A stretch of DNA of 64,000 bases from Cryptomeria japonica (GCF_030272615.1 NC_081413.1:142999976-143063975); one strand, 5' to 3'. Numbered from the stretch's first letter, positions 21,601 to 34,542 are shown. Numbers and translations are program-made. Notes: generated from the sequence alone by a model not told the origin.

Positions 21601-24433
21601 TCTTTTTCTTATATTCTCTGTTATTAGAATTTTGTCTTGGAGGGCTATCCAAAAGAAAATGTTGATCTTGGGGGTAAGGCCTTTCACCCATGCTTTATCC
21701 CAGCAAGGACTTTCCATGTTATTGTACTGTTGATGATAAAGAGATGCCACAGTAAAAGTACCACTAGCAGTGAGTTTCCAAATTAACTGGTCTTCATCTT
21801 CAATCCTCACCATTGAGTTCATGACTTTGTTAAAACTACCCAAAGACTGATCCATTTGAGATAAGTCTTTCCACTATCCATCTTTCCAATAATCCTCCAC
21901 CTTGGTTCCAAATCTTTCCTTGCATTGGTTCTGATATTTGTTCCACTCAAGTTTTTCATTTAAAGGGATCTCCATAAGCCAAGGATCCTCCCAGAACTGA
22001 ATAAGATTCCCTTTCCCCAACTTCCATTTTGTACCTTTGATAATTAAGTCTCTAGTCCTAGAGATATTTTTCCAAATATTGGATCCAATTGGGATAATCT
22101 TTTCTTTGAGGAAACTTTAAAGATTTGGACATTGGCTTTTATATTTGTCATCCCATATTTTTTTCCACTCTCCTTGATTTCTATATCCTCTCCAAATTTG
22201 CTTAGCCATAAGGTATTCATTTATGTCTCTTATTCTTCTAAGGCCCAAACCACCTTTATTCATAGGCTTATAGACCTTCTCCCAGGCAATTAAGTTCATT
22301 CTCTTCTTCTCCTCAACCCCTGTCCATAAAAAGGATCTCTGTATTTTTTCAATGGCCTCAACATACTTGTAGGAATCTTGAACAGACTGATGGCATAGAG
22401 AGGGATACTTTGAAGAGTGGTTTTTAGCATTTGAACCTTACCTGCTTGACTAAGTAGAGCTCCCTTCCATCTAGACAACTTCTTATGGAATTTATCCACT
22501 AAGGCTCCCCAAAAGGTATCCAGAGGATCTTGACCTAAAGGGAGCCCCAAATAGGAGGTAGGCAAGCTACCAATTTGGCCACCCAGAATGTTACTAATTT
22601 TAATCCTCCTTCTCTCTGGGGTATTGATAAAATAAACAAAGCTTTTAGAATAGTTTATAAGCTGACCAGTAGCCTCTCCATAGATATCCAAATCTTTTTT
22701 TAGTCTTCTAGCATCCTTCACAGTGGCTTTTCCCATTATTATAGAATCATCAACAAACTGCTAATGATAGCATATTTGATATGCCGAAGAAGGTTTCAAA
22801 CCACAAAACTCCCTTTTCTCAACCAATTTTCCAATACATCTCCCCAAACATTCCACCATGATGATAGAGATCACTAGAGATAGGGGGTCCCCTTGCTTGA
22901 GACCTCTTGACGCTTTAAAGAAATGAGAGGGGGAGCCATTCATTAGCATAGAGAAAGTGGCCGAAGAAACAAGCTACCTAATAAGTCCAACACTCCTAGG
23001 ATTAAAACCAAAAGCTGAAAGAACATCCATCATAAAATCCCAATCCACTCTATCATAGGCTTTAGAAAGGTCAAGCTTCAGAAAAAAACCTGCATTTTTA
23101 GAAAAGGCTAGAGAATGGATATTTTCATGAATAGAGATGATAGAGTCCAAAATTTTCCTTCCCAGGACAAAACCACTTTGCTGAGGCGATATAATGGAAG
23201 GAAGAAAATTAAGAATTCTAGAGGTAAGGACCTTAGAGATAATCTTGTAGAGAGAGTTGCATAAGCTTATAGGTTTGAAAAGATCCATTGAATCAGCCCC
23301 CATCTTTTTGGGTATAAGAGCTATAAAAGTACCATTAACTTCTTTCAAAAGTTTTCTAGCACCAAAAAACTCTTTCACAGCTCTTGTAACATCATCTCCA
23401 ATAATATGCCAGTACATTTGGAAGAAGAACATGGGAAAGTGTTGCCCTCAAAGGACTTAATAGCCATCAGAATTTCATCATGGGAGGGAATGGCAATTAA
23501 ACGGTCATTGTGATCTTCCCCCAGAGTGGTAGGTATACTGTCAAGAAGTTCCCTTTGGGCCTGTTTATTCAGATTCTGATCCTTAGCAAGTAGATTAGAG
23601 AAAAAATCCATTGCAGCCTTGCTCATGGAATCATCATCTTCAACACATCTGCCATTCACTTTAATCTATACAATTCTATTTATAGCCTTATGTCTAAGTG
23701 TGGACATATGGAGTTATTTAGTGTTCCTATCCCCCTCCTTTAACCAGACATTTCTCCATCTTTGTTTCCAGTAGGTTCCCTCTTTAGCTATTATTTCATT
23801 ATATCTCATCAGAATAGCATCTTCAGTATTTCTAGACATATTATGTTGTATCTCATCCTGGATCTCCTTGAGTTCTAAGAGGGTTGATGCTTTTGAGGTT
23901 GAGGTAAAGATGTTCCCAAAGCAGTCCTTATTCCACTTCTTGACATTATCTTTAACATTATTTAGCTTTTTGACCACTTTATACAAGGCATTGCCTTCAA
24001 TACTGACCTGCCACCAGTCCTTAATCTTACTTTCCAGATCCGGGTGTCTAGTCCACATTTTTCAAATCTATAAGGGAAATGTCTCCTTCTATTTTTTACT
24101 TCAGCCGTTAAGGTTATAGGGTAATGTTCTGATCCTGCCCTTATGTGAGAAGATAAAGAACATTCATGAAGATTAAACCAATCTAAGGAAAGTAGAGCTC
24201 TATCCAGTCTGACCTAAATCAAATTCTCACCACTTCTTCGATTAGTCCAGGTGTATTTGACACCTTGCAACTCTAGATCATGAATGGCATTATTGTTTAT
24301 AAAGTCCATTAGGTCCAATCTGCTATCCAGATTACCATGACTCCCTCCCTTTTTCTCATTTTCCTTTAGGGGGGTCTTGAAATATCCCATAATTATCCAG
24401 TTGTCCTCAGCAAATCTTCTTCTCAGCCCAGTA
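18625..24433 (-). mobile_element. 5'-truncated L1-type LINE inserted in TNP2
   Basis: The element reads leftwards. Its 5' end (24,433) starts inside the endonuclease, so ORF1 and the front of ORF2 are missing. ORF2 remnants run to 20,631, followed by a further open frame and a 3' end in complement reading TTTTTACTTAATAAAA directly at the duplication. The 13-bp flanking duplication and the A-rich 3' end fit a LINE. No LTRs are seen. Confidence 0.88.
18845..20188 (-). CDS. LINE-associated third open frame, 447 aa, unknown function
   Basis: An uninterrupted 447-codon frame lies 3' of the LINE reverse transcriptase, on the same strand. It starts in a region rich in aromatic and helical residues (about residues 1-110), passes into Lys/Glu/Ser-rich low complexity (about 120-260) and ends in a predicted coiled coil (about 265-400) with a basic segment. 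Upstream, out of frame by one base and past one stop, 20,549-20,190 reads as its likely N-terminal extension (TYFIKNWKNRKVLIGSHMM), so the ancestral protein was about 560 residues. The N-terminal pattern recalls plant mobile-element proteins of unknown role. L1 elements normally place their accessory frame 5' of ORF2, so this position is odd. It may be a 3'-transduced sequence. No function is claimed. Confidence 0.5.
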   Translation of the reverse strand: MSDKAADKFPVMDGERRKMIKIDNAYHSPKRICRPCRFVLFASIEYITLDGRFTKAYGHHFVLLNHFHHGERVSLPYYLAYSMDHTIKEIQKDPKGDHALHQGLMVLVYKMLKGKCIEKPIKGKNSRDETMQSKDSGFNFDSETEGESKETSKKWRIRAKKRRIIVESEMSDSEIDSLEEKPVKKRKGKASRKKAQKKNTKKGSNSDLNYVLVESEEEDDDNKRIDSQDKEGEGNPVKDNLETVETVKTTRLHNEEKEGQSDSGDKDTIKAFCETITTLVKDINSLKIDTQAMARIIVGDKPLAEHVKELVAILHNTQAIECMVGKILAMEKKVNEMGDRKEMDNKLKDFGGRIDKLEHNVKKLADQNFQILKSLVDNMNIFINRYENNAKKEGDKEQVNKKGHERRTRANTKNKVDIEGRELEDMKTSTNNMKQMVVHAEEILNSI

Positions 24434-24438
24434 AGCAC
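20631..24438 (-). pseudogene. LINE ORF2 remnants: endonuclease, reverse transcriptase, zf-RVT, RNase H
   Basis: The order on the minus strand is: endonuclease C-terminal part (24,438 to about 24,050: NWIIMGYFKTPL, RAGSDHYPI), reverse transcriptase (about 23,430-22,320: FIALIPKK, KLDLSKAYDRVDWDF, GLKQGDPLS, FVDDS at about 22,747-22,757, YLGLPLG), a zinc-finger-like connection (about 21,720-21,480), and a plant-type RNase H (about 21,140-20,740: KINFDGASKGNSGVAGCGVV, AEAMAAYHGI). The FVDD catalytic pair is kept, but stops and several frameshifts (for example near 23,400, 22,760 and 22,320) make it non-functional. Confidence 0.88.
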
Positions 24439-24446
24439 ATAATGTT
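24434..24446. repeat. LINE target-site duplication, right copy
   Basis: Identical to 18,612-18,624; the CACTA transposase reading resumes directly after it. Confidence 0.85.
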
Positions 24447-27212
24447 AGCAATGATTGTTCCAGGTATTTTATCATTTAAATATAGTCGTCTAAATTTAAT
24501 TATAAATATTGCAATAAAATGGTCATAATAATTATGTAATATTTTTGTTCATTCGATTAGGTAAGTACCAAGTTAAAGATATGAATGTATATATCAAGCC
24601 TCTTATTGACGAGTTGTTGGAGTTATGGAATGGTGTCACTATGTATGACGTCTCTAGACCAATAGGACAAAGACAATTTCAATTCCATGCAATGCTTCTA
24701 TGGACAATACACGATGCCCCGGGGCTAACACATTTTTGTGGTATGTTATAGTGTTTAAGTTGTGCATGAACATTATAATTCAAAAAAATATCATATTTAA
24801 TCCAATTATACATTATCTTATAGGTCTTCAAACAAAGGGAAAATTTGCATGTCCTGTTTGTGGTCCAAAGATGAAATCTCGTGATTCAAAAAGTTTAGGA
24901 AAGCATGTGTTTGATGAGTATAGGCACTTTCTCCATAAAAATCATAAGTATCGAAATACTAAAAAACATATTTCCAATGGGAAAGAAGAGAATACATCAA
25001 AGCCATGAAGAATGACACCTCACCTGTGGAAGTTGGAATATAATAGAATTAACCATCAAGGTAATGCCATTCCATCTATTGGTTTGTCATAAAACATCTT
25101 TTCTATTTTGTTTTGTTTACTGATGATGTTATTGATGATCATGAAGGTCGTGAAGGCATAAATGACCACCTTCCTAAGGGAATAAAAAGTTATCCTTGAC
25201 AATTTAGTAGGTTGCCCTACTACGAGCAGTTACAAATTGTTCATTTGTTTGATAGTATGCATATTGGAAAGAATATAACAGAGACATTATGGAAAATATT
25301 GGATGGAAGGCGTGACAAAGAAAAAATTGTCAAAATATGTAGTGACATTCAGGATTCCAATCATGCAATGATAAATGTCATTCAATCAAATAGCCATGGA
25401 GACCAGAATAATATAAGTGAGCTTCCTTGGTTATTAATGGACCAGTGAAGCAATGCTATAAAATAAGTCATATGAAAAATTTGATTTCCCACAGGATTTG
25501 CTGCGAACATAAACAATCTCATATCAAAGAAAACTGAATTTGGGCCAGGGATGAAAACGCATGATTGGCATACCTTCATTGAGGTAATTCATGTTCTTGT
25601 GTTTTTAGTATGTATTTAAGTACTGCGCATACATGTACTTTTCATTATGTTGTGAAAAATTAAAAAGATAATTTTATAATTGTTGCAGTATGATCTACCT
25701 CTATCTCTCCCAGACGACTTCGACAATAATGTCAAGCAAGTCATATATGATCTTGGAAAATACATGAGGTAAGTAGTGATATTTGTTTAGTTCATTGAAT
25801 AGATATTATATTTGCAATTTGTTTTACTTCTTATGTAATATATTTTTTTGCATCTTGAATACCTTGTAGGTGGTTATCATGTAAAGAAATCCATAAAGAC
25901 GATATAAAATATTGGAACAGAAAAATTCTTCATTTAAAGTGTGAAATGCAAAAGTGTCTACCTCCAGCTTTTTTCAATGCACAAGAACACTACCTCATAC
26001 ACAAAGTTGAGGAGATTGAATTATGTGGACCTGTACACACTAGGTCAATGTGGATGGTTGAGAGGCACTTGAAATTTTTGAAGGATTTGGTTCGACAAAG
26101 AGCACATCCTGAGGGTTCTATGGTGGACGGATATATGGTATACTAGACTATGGTGTACATTTATGAATATCTTCCTAAGTTTGCAGCAAAGATCCATGTG
26201 GATCGCATTTGGGATCCCAACACCATTAACAAATTCGAAGGGGAGTACTTGATGGGGAAAGGTAGATTGAGGAAAGTGAGAGGTAATTATAAGATGTTAT
26301 TGTAGTTAATTAATTCTTAATCTTCAAAATAAATCGATTGTAAGACGTCTATTTATTTTTTGTATAGTTGGTCAAGAGTGGGATGCACTACAATTGTATA
26401 TTGCAAACAATCTTGATTGGATAACGGTATGGATTGAACATTGTCAACATTTTGCATGCACGTTAACATGGGAGGGTGTGGCTTCATTGGTTAAAGAAGC
26501 ACATCATAATGGAGATTCCAATGTTATGCAAAGGGAAATTGATTTAGCATATGGTTTAAGAGATAAATAGGTACATATAAATTTATTAATCACCCATATG
26601 TTTATCAACTCACAATGCAATAAATTTTACATGTTTGACATATCGCAGGTCAAACACCACAATGCTATGTGTTGCAATGGTCATAAATTTTGCTTAAAAA
26701 AGTTGGATGACATGAAGAAAACTTGTGATTCTGGCATCACTGCAGTCTTTGAGGTGACAAATATTTGATCGAGAAATGACATTCATCCTCAACAGTCTCA
26801 AAATCGATACTATGGAATTTTGGATGATATACTTGAGTGTGACTTTAATTCCTTCAAATTAGTTTTGTTTGTCGTCAAATGGTATAGGCTACGATTGAAT
26901 GAAAATGATCCTGATAGAACTATTATTGAACATGATAATGGTTTTATAATGCTAAATACAAGGTCTTTTGAACCAGTTGGGGATGAGCTCTATGTTCTTC
27001 CAAGCCAATGTAAGCAAGTATTTTACTCAGAGGTTCCACATAAACCGGGTTGGTCATTTATTGTTAGACAAGATCCAAGAGGAAGGCCGATAAAGTATAA
27101 TGTGATGGAAGAAGAAGATATCGAAGAAGTAGAAGATGAAGTGGATGATGATCACGATCGACAATTTTACAATGAAGAAGAAGAAGAAGAAGAAGAAGAA
27201 GAAGAAGAAGAA

Positions 27213-27261
<49 letters not shown>

Positions 27262-27279
27262 GTGATGATGATGGCAAAG

Positions 27280-27358
<79 letters not shown>

Positions 27359-27386
27359 CCTTGATGTTCATGATGATGAGGAATGA
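24447..27386 (+). pseudogene. CACTA TNP2-type transposase gene, 3' half
   Basis: Reading resumes with LAMIVPG, then after an intron (about 24,464-24,559) YIKPLIDELLELWNGV and MLLWTIHDAPG (end of Transposase_21). Further exons give KGKFACPVCGPK, PYYEQLQIVHLFDSMHIGKN and a DUF4218-like block (about 25,950-26,145: HYLIHKVEEIELCGPVHTRS, ERHLKFLKDLVRQRAHPEGS). A DUF4216-like block follows (about 26,810-27,060: YYGILDDILECDF, LVLFVVKWY, HKPGWSFIVRQDPRGRP). The C-terminus is a long Glu/Asp tract. Stops occur after TSKP, near 25,196, 25,446 and 26,145, and in other exons. Intron positions follow GT/AG junctions, so the gene decayed in place. Confidence 0.88.
27174..27380. repeat. GAA/GAT trinucleotide microsatellite encoding the acidic tail
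   Basis: (GAA)n followed by (GAT)n with few interruptions gives 13 Glu followed by about 50 Asp at the TNP2 C-terminus. An acidic tail is common at this position in plant CACTA transposases, but this length is an expansion. The poly-Met and poly-Ile frames across it are artefacts. Confidence 0.85.
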
Positions 27387-27806
27387 AATGTATGAGGAAT
27401 GTGATTAGTATATTATCTATTGGACTTCTTGATATAATTTTTTTTACATAATTAATTCATTCTATTTTGAATTCTAATGCCATTACATAATTAATTCATG
27501 ATGCACCTTTTAATATGGAGATGGAGATAGGGGGTGTGACTATTTATGTGACAAATTTTAAACTGTGTTTATTTATGGAAATTGGATTGTTTATTAGCTA
27601 AGTGACTATGTATGTGACATTTAGTTGAGGATCCTGCATAGACTACATGAAGTAAAGGTAAGGAATTACAAAATTTACAATGATTTTGATGACAACATCT
27701 TTTTATTATTTAATACTCTTTTTGTCTACAAAGTTCATGTTGTTCATGTTATGTATGATGTAATTTAGCTAACATTTTTTATATTTTTTCTTTGTCACAA
27801 GCCGAC
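27387..27806. other. Spacer between the two CACTA genes
   Basis: AT-rich non-coding sequence of about 420 bp between the TNP2 stop and the next gene's start. It would hold the TNP2 terminator and the second promoter, but no specific signal is convincing. Confidence 0.4.
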
Positions 27807-28788
27807 ATGGATCCATCACATATCGCAGATAGAGATGTACCTTGTGACACTTCTACCAAGCAGGTAAACCTCATTGTAATTGTACAAATTAGGTAGAAGC
27901 AAACTGTTACATTATTATGTTCTTTTTTTTAGTGATTTATACTAATTTTGTAATTGTTAATGATATTCTTGACACAGACAGATGTTTGGGGAAAGGGAAA
28001 GGGATTTGCAGTACCTAAGCACCTTTCTATGGATGTGGAATCATTAGGGTTAAGCAATGATGACCCTGAAGATCCCATAGACCTTGTGAAATTCTTTAAA
28101 ATGCCTCTTATAAAAATTATAAAAGAGATTGTTGCTTTGGCAGCTATGCATCCTACCACTGATGAGATGCGACAAAGGGTAGAATTATTGTATAAGACAG
28201 TAGAAAACTTGCAAGTAAGCAGTAATGAAAGCTTTAATTATAACAAAAGTTCAATAATGGTTTATATTTTATTCTCTTTTTATGTCATTAACTAAAATAT
28301 GTACGTATTGTTTTTACAGCAATTTATCCGCCCTCATGAAATTCGTTCCTACGATCAAGGTGTTGCAAGATCAGGTGATGACAATTTTCTTGTATTATCA
28401 CTTGCTTGGCTTATCACTCTAAGTACCCAAAACACATCATACTTGATACTGTCAATTTTCAAAATAAAGGTTCATACTTGTTTACAATTCTTGCACTTTT
28501 CATATATTTAATGTATTATTCCTTAGGTACTATCAATGTTACAGTGCAAATGCCGACGCCACCTCATCAGAGGTCACCCTCACTTGTATTGCTGACTGCA
28601 ATGTCGGAAACACGTAGAAGGCGGACATCCTCTAGTGCACGTCATATTGGCCCACCCACTGTTGGTAGATCCCTCTTTTGCTCTATCTTATGTCATGTGT
28701 TTATTTCCCTTCAAGCATTCTTTCTTGAATTCTAATGCCATTTCATAGTGGATTTATTTTTTGCAGGAGGAGATGCACATGAGGATGT
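27807..28788 (+). pseudogene. Second CACTA gene, 5' part
   Basis: It starts MDPSHIADRDVPCDTSTKQ with a GTAAAC donor at about 27,864. Exon 2 (about 27,979-28,213) reads GKGKGFAVPKHLSMDVESLG and LAAMHPTTDEMRQRVELLYK; exon 3 (about 28,320) reads FIRPHEIRSYDQ; exon 4 (about 28,547-28,662) is Ser/Arg-rich; exon 5 begins GGDAHED at 28,767. A copia element then interrupts the exon after GATGT (28,788), and reading resumes at 36,484. It is the TNPA-position gene of the CACTA element, probably a DNA-binding partner of TNP2. Few lesions are seen in this part. Confidence 0.7.
28784..28788. repeat. Copia A target-site duplication GATGT, left copy
   Basis: GATGT ends here and is repeated at 36,479-36,483, directly outside the LTR ends TG...CA. 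A 5-bp duplication is normal for Ty1/copia. Confidence 0.9.
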
Positions 28789-30328
28789 TGTTGGAATTTG
28801 GCATTATAACAGACAAGGAGAGATTGTAGGCATTTCAATAAGGATATTGAGAAGGTTGTTGATGATTATGGATATAACTGATTGAGGATGTTTACTGTCT
28901 TAATATTATTATTTTGTCATTGATGTCAAGAAATTGATTTTCTAATTTAGTATGATGTTTCCATATCTTGAGAAGTATGATTTGATAAGTATAAAGATGG
29001 CGGTAAAAGACATAGAAAGAATATGATGAATAAGGGGAGAAATAAGTTATCCAATGGGCAACTATTACCGAGCTAGACAATGATGAGATCATGATGATTA
29101 GATTGTTTTGATATCCTACATATGTTATTGATTGAAAGGTTAATACTATACTATGTTACAGAGCAAAGAACCTAGTCGGTAAACCCTAAGGAACCTAGTC
29201 GGTAAACCCTAAGGTTATCACTATCAGTTAATGAAGGTAGAATGTCTACCCAGTGAAGTTTAGTATTTATCGAGTTGCAATCGAGTAATAACAGAATACA
29301 TTAAATGATTACATGCATTATTTAATGAAGGAAGCTGATGAGCTAGCTATGATTAAATGATTAGTATGCCATGAATGAAGTTTGTTAAGGAATCTATGGC
29401 AAAGTAAAATTGGCAGGAAGATCTATAGCTTAGATTGAACCACAATACCCTAGCACAAGTTCCAAGAAATGTATGCAAGTTCCGAGGCAGGGTAAAACAT
29501 TTTCAAATCGAAGGATACATTGAACCTAGACAATGTTTGAAGATCTAATGGTTGTGATTGATCATGGAAAATGTGATCGAGGAGATTAAGTGGTTGGCAA
29601 ATTTTTTATAAATAGGGAACTATTGATAAACAATGTATGTGGGAAAGTGTATGCACAGGGATGCTACATAGTGATTACTGAGCACAAAATCTTGGAGATC
29701 TATTTTGAATAATAGAGTATAGAGCCCAACAGATGGACAAGATTAGTTCTATGTCTATACTGTATTGAGCAAATAAGAATCTGCTTTAGCATTTTAGATG
29801 TGAAGTTGCAGATAGATTTTTATTACTGTTATTTAGTGAAGTGACAAAAAATCTCTTAACCGAGTGGACTTAATAGTCTTATTTGTAAAACCCTCTAGCA
29901 AGGTGACATTCTAATTGAGTGTTTCAAATCCTTTAACAAGGTCACTTCTAACAAGGTGAAGATCCTCACAAATCTGAGGGAAATCCCTTAACTGGGTCAC
30001 ATCTAGCAATGTGTTTTGTAATCTTTAACAGGATTTTCTTTTAACCGAGCATACTCTAGAAGAGTATATTTCTTAGTGGGTTCGAAATCCCACTGTGGTT
30101 TTTCCCTATTTGGGTTTCCACGTTAAATTTGGTGTTATGAGTGTTATGATGTTTATATGCTTTTGAGTTTGCATGTGTAGCAGTTTTGGTTATATTACTG
30201 AAGTATATGTTACCGAGGTTGAATCTGATGTCATTATGGAAGATTAAGTTTGTAGGATTCACCCCCCCCCCCCTATCTCATCTTATTAGCTTGGCATATG
30301 TACTTATCTTTAAGTATTAGAACTATCA
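28789..30328 (+). repeat. Copia A 5' LTR
   Basis: Begins TGTTGGAATTTGG and ends AACTATCA. It contains a 22-bp tandem duplication (AACCTAGTCGGTAAACCCTA) near 29,169-29,213. Confidence 0.9.
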
Positions 30329-30343
30329 ATTGGTATCAGAGCT
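30329..30343 (+). other. Copia A primer binding site
   Basis: ATTGGTATCAGAGCT adjoins the 5' LTR and is complementary to the 3' end of initiator-Met tRNA, the usual copia primer. Confidence 0.85.
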
Positions 30344-30393
30344 TTGGACTCCAAAAGGAAAATTTTAAAGGTACTTGAGGAAAAGATCCAAAG

Positions 30394-33300
30394 ATGTATA
30401 AGAGGGATGCACCAAAGTTGAAAAAGTCAAGTTTCTCTACATGGCAGAAAAGGATGAAGCTGCACCTATTAGGAGTTGGAGAATATGATGTATATTATCT
30501 AGAGAATGATTTCATCACACCGAGCACCTATCCATTGACAATGGAAGAGATAAAAGCAAAGCAAGAACATATCCAAGCAATGATTGAAATAACATCTGCA
30601 TTGACCAATTCAGAGTTTAATGATCTAGAAGGTTGCAATGATGCAAAGGCAATGTGGGACAAGCTCATATCTATGTATGGAGGAGATGAACATGTTCAAA
30701 GAGAAAAAGTGGATAGTCTAAGAGGACAACTTGAATCTATGAGGATGAATGAAGATGAGAACATAACCTAGTACAGTATAAGACTAAAGGAGATTGTCAA
30801 TCAAATCAAAGGAGCAAGTGGAACTATTGAAAAATAGGATATAACAAGTAAGTTGTTAAGAACCCTTCTACTGGCTTATGCAATCCGAGTCTCTGTAATC
30901 AATGAATTGAGGTTTTTACCTAATATGCCAGTTTCTTTAAATGCTACTATTGGTAAGCTACATGCATTTGAGTTAAGTAACTTTGATAACAGTGGGTCAT
31001 CGGTAAATAAAGTTGAATCTGCATTTAGTTCTTTTCATATTGGTGAATCTGATGATTACAATAATAGAATGAGTAAGTACACTAAAGGGGATCACAGTGG
31101 AGCAAGTGAAATATTTTGCAAGAACATGGAAGAAGTACACAAGCTATATGAGGAAATCAGAAAGCAACAAGAGTTTGAAGCACTATTAGCCAGAAGGTTA
31201 CCGAGAGGCAAAGGTAAGTATAAAGGAAAACTACCTTTGAAATGTTTCAATTGTAATAAGATAGGACATATGTCTTCTAACTGTCCTGACAAAGATTCTA
31301 CTGAAAAGAGAAATTACCGAGATGATAGATAGAAATATAATCATTACATAGAACATCGAGACTTAAGAAGAAGAGATAGAAAGTCATGCTTAATGGCCGA
31401 TGAGGAATCCAATTATGATAAATCAGATGAAACTGATACAGAGGAAGTAGTTTATGTGGCTATCAAAGATGGATCAGATGAAGAAAGGTATGAAGAAAAA
31501 TCCCTTATATCTCACATAAATACTAATGATTCTTGGATCATAGATAGTGGATGCTCACATCACATGACAGGTGATAAACACAAGTTTGTTATGCTAGAAG
31601 ACTATGATGGAGGCTATGTAAGATTTGGTAATGATGCACCATGTCCAATAAGAGGTAAAGGATCCATAACACTTCTTGACAATGCGAGATGCAATGATGT
31701 TTATTGGGTTGAAGGTTTGAAATACAATTTGTTGAGTGTAGCACAACTAAACAATACAGGATACCGAACAGAATTTTAGAAAGGAATTGTCAAAATTCAT
31801 GACAAGCATGGAAAGTTAGTTGCTACCGGGACACAAACAAAAGGTAACACATTTCACCTTGACTCAACTCAGAATAAATGTTTGTATGCAAAGATAGATG
31901 ATACCTGGTTATGGCATAAAAGGTTTTGTCATGTAAATTTTGATAATCTGATCAAAATAATCAAGAAGCACCAAGTAAGAGGTCTACCAAGTTTGGAAAA
32001 ACTTGAGAATGCTATGTGTCGAGGATGCTAGATGGGTAAAATGACAAGATCAAGCTTTAAAAGTAAGTCTTACACTTCTAAGGGAATTTTAGATCTTGTG
32101 CACACTGATCTTTGTGGTCCTATGAAAGTTCAAAGTTTTTATGGTAATAAATACTTTATATTATTTGTGGATGATTACTCAAGGATGATGTCAGTAATAT
32201 TTTTAAAAGAAAAATTAGAAGCTTTTCAAATGTTTAAATGGTACAAGGCAAGAGTTGAAAATGAAACAGGAAGACAACTGAAATGTCTTAGATCAGATAG
32301 AGGAGGAGAGTTCACATCTGATGAGTTCAACTTATTCTTCAATGATCATGGTATAAAAAGACAAGTCTCTGCACCGAGAACTCCACAGCAAAATGGAATA
32401 GCTAAGAGAAGAAATAGATCTATTATGGATTGTGCCAAAACCCTGATGATTGAAAAGAAAGTGCCACAAACATTTTGGAGAGAAGCAATAAGAACTGCAG
32501 TTTACACCCTGAACTGAGTACAACTGAAGAAAGGTACTTTGAAGACACCATATGAAATCTGGTATGACAAGAAACCTAATGTAAGTTATTTTAAAATCTT
32601 TGGAAGTAGATGCTATGTACACAAGGATGATAGAAATGGCAAGTTTGATCAGAAAAGTGAAGAAGGAACATTTCTTGGTTATTCTTCTAGAAGTAAAGCA
32701 TTTAAATGTCTGATCAAATCATCTAACAAAATAGTAGAAAGTACAAATGTGAAAATTGATGAATTTGCAGAAAGAAATGATGAAGGAAATTCGAAGGAAC
32801 TAGAAGATTATGATGAATTTGTCTATGTTCAACCGACAAGTCCTACTGAGAAATTTGCAGAAGGAAATGAAGAAAATATCCAGTTACTGAGTGATGAAGA
32901 AGAACATACAGAGTCTACCGAGCCTGTGTTAGCCAAATATGTCAGAAGACATCATGCACCAAGTCAGATTATAGGAGATAAGGATGATCCAGTGATGACA
33001 AGGAAGAAACTGAGACAGAACATATGTCTAATATCTGAATTTGAACCAAGAATAGTGAAAGAGTCATTTAACAGTGAAGATTGGATAAATGCTATGATAG
33101 AAGAGATTGATCAGATCAAGAAGAATGACACATGGACACTAGTCCCAAGACCGAAGGACAAAAATGTAATCGGTACAAAATGGATTTTCAGAAACAAGCT
33201 GAATGAAAAAGGAGAGGTCATTCGAAATAAAGAAAGACTAGTTTGCAAAGGTTATGCCCAAGAAGAAGGAATTGATTATGGTGAAACTTTTGCACCTGTA

Positions 33301-34542
33301 GCAAGACTTAAAGGAGTAAGAACATTGTTGGCATATGCTACTTACAAGAATTTCTAGGTATATCAAATGGATGTCAAATCTGCATTTCTGAATGGTATAT
33401 AAGAAGAAGAAGTTTTTATTGAACAACCTGAAGGATTTGTTAAAGACAATAATAAAGATTAGGTATGTAAATTGAACAAAGCTTTATATGGTCTGAAACA
33501 AGCACTAAGAGCATGGTATGAGAGATTGTACTCTTATTTAATCAAAATTGGTTTTATAAGAACAAGTGAAAATAGCAATATTTACATGAAGAATGATGAA
33601 AATGGAATACTGATCTCAACCATATTTGTTGATAATATTATATTTTGTGGGAATGACTCTCTATGTAAGAACTTTGGAAATGAAATGAGCAAAGAATTTG
33701 AGATGTCATTAATCGGTGAGATAAAGTATTTTATAGGTTTACAGATACTGCAAATGAAAGATGAGATTTTCATTACTCAATCCAAGTACATAAAGGAAAT
33801 CTTAAAGAAATTTGGAATGGAGGATTCAAAACCAATAAGTACTCCTATGACTACCAACTATAAAATATCAAAGAATGATGAATCTGCATCTATTGATGAG
33901 ACACTTTACCAATCAATGATTGGAAAGTTGCAATATGTTGTTCACAACAGGCCAAACATAGCACATGTAGTAGGTATAGTTGCAAGATTCTCTGCACATC
34001 CTAAGGAAACACACATGACAGCAATCAAGAGAATGTTTAGATACTTGAAAGGCACTGAGGATTATGGCTAAGTATATCAGAAAAGGAATGATTTTGATTT
34101 AAAAGTTTATACTGATGCTAATTGGGCAGGCAACATTGATGACAGAAAAAGCACAAGTGGAAGAGCTTTCTTTTTAGGAGAAAGACTAGTGAGTTGGCTT
34201 AGCAAGAAACAAGGATGTGTTTCACAGTCAATAGCAGAAGCTGAATACGTTGCTGCAGCATTAAATTGTACCAACATAGCATGGATCAAACAACTGCTGG
34301 AAGGTATAAATAAGAAAGTTACCAAGCCAGTAAGCATGGATCCTATTATGCACTCTAAGACAAAGTACATCTCTATCAAATATCATTATCTTAGAAAAGA
34401 AGCTCAAGAGAAGAAAGTGATGTTGGAGTATGTTAGCACAAAGGAACAAATAGCAGATATCTTCACCAAGCCACTACCAAGGGACACTTTTGAGTATCTC
34501 AGAGGTAAGTTAGGGGTCCTACCCCTATCTTCTACTCACTGA
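30394..34542 (+). pseudogene. Copia A Gag-Pol polyprotein, decayed
   Basis: One reading frame spans about 1,383 codons with no frameshift but about ten stops (30,769; 30,835; 31,330; 31,777; 32,029; 32,515; 33,355; 33,400; 33,460; 34,069). In order: Gag with zinc knuckle CFNCNKIGHMSSNC, protease DSGCSHH, integrase (LWHKRF zinc part; core with HTDLCGP and SDRGGEFTS), reverse transcriptase, and RNase H ([10 protein letters not shown]). The RT box reads FVDNI, so the second catalytic Asp is lost; the sister element keeps FVDDI. An in-frame deletion of about 12 residues near 34,330 removes the CDNTSA block of RNase H. The enzymes are therefore inactive for several independent reasons. Confidence 0.9.

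Noticed and set aside
27054-27408. Poly-Ile/Phe and poly-Met/Lys frames
   Set aside because: They are off-frame translations of the GAA/GAT repeat that encodes the acidic TNP2 tail.
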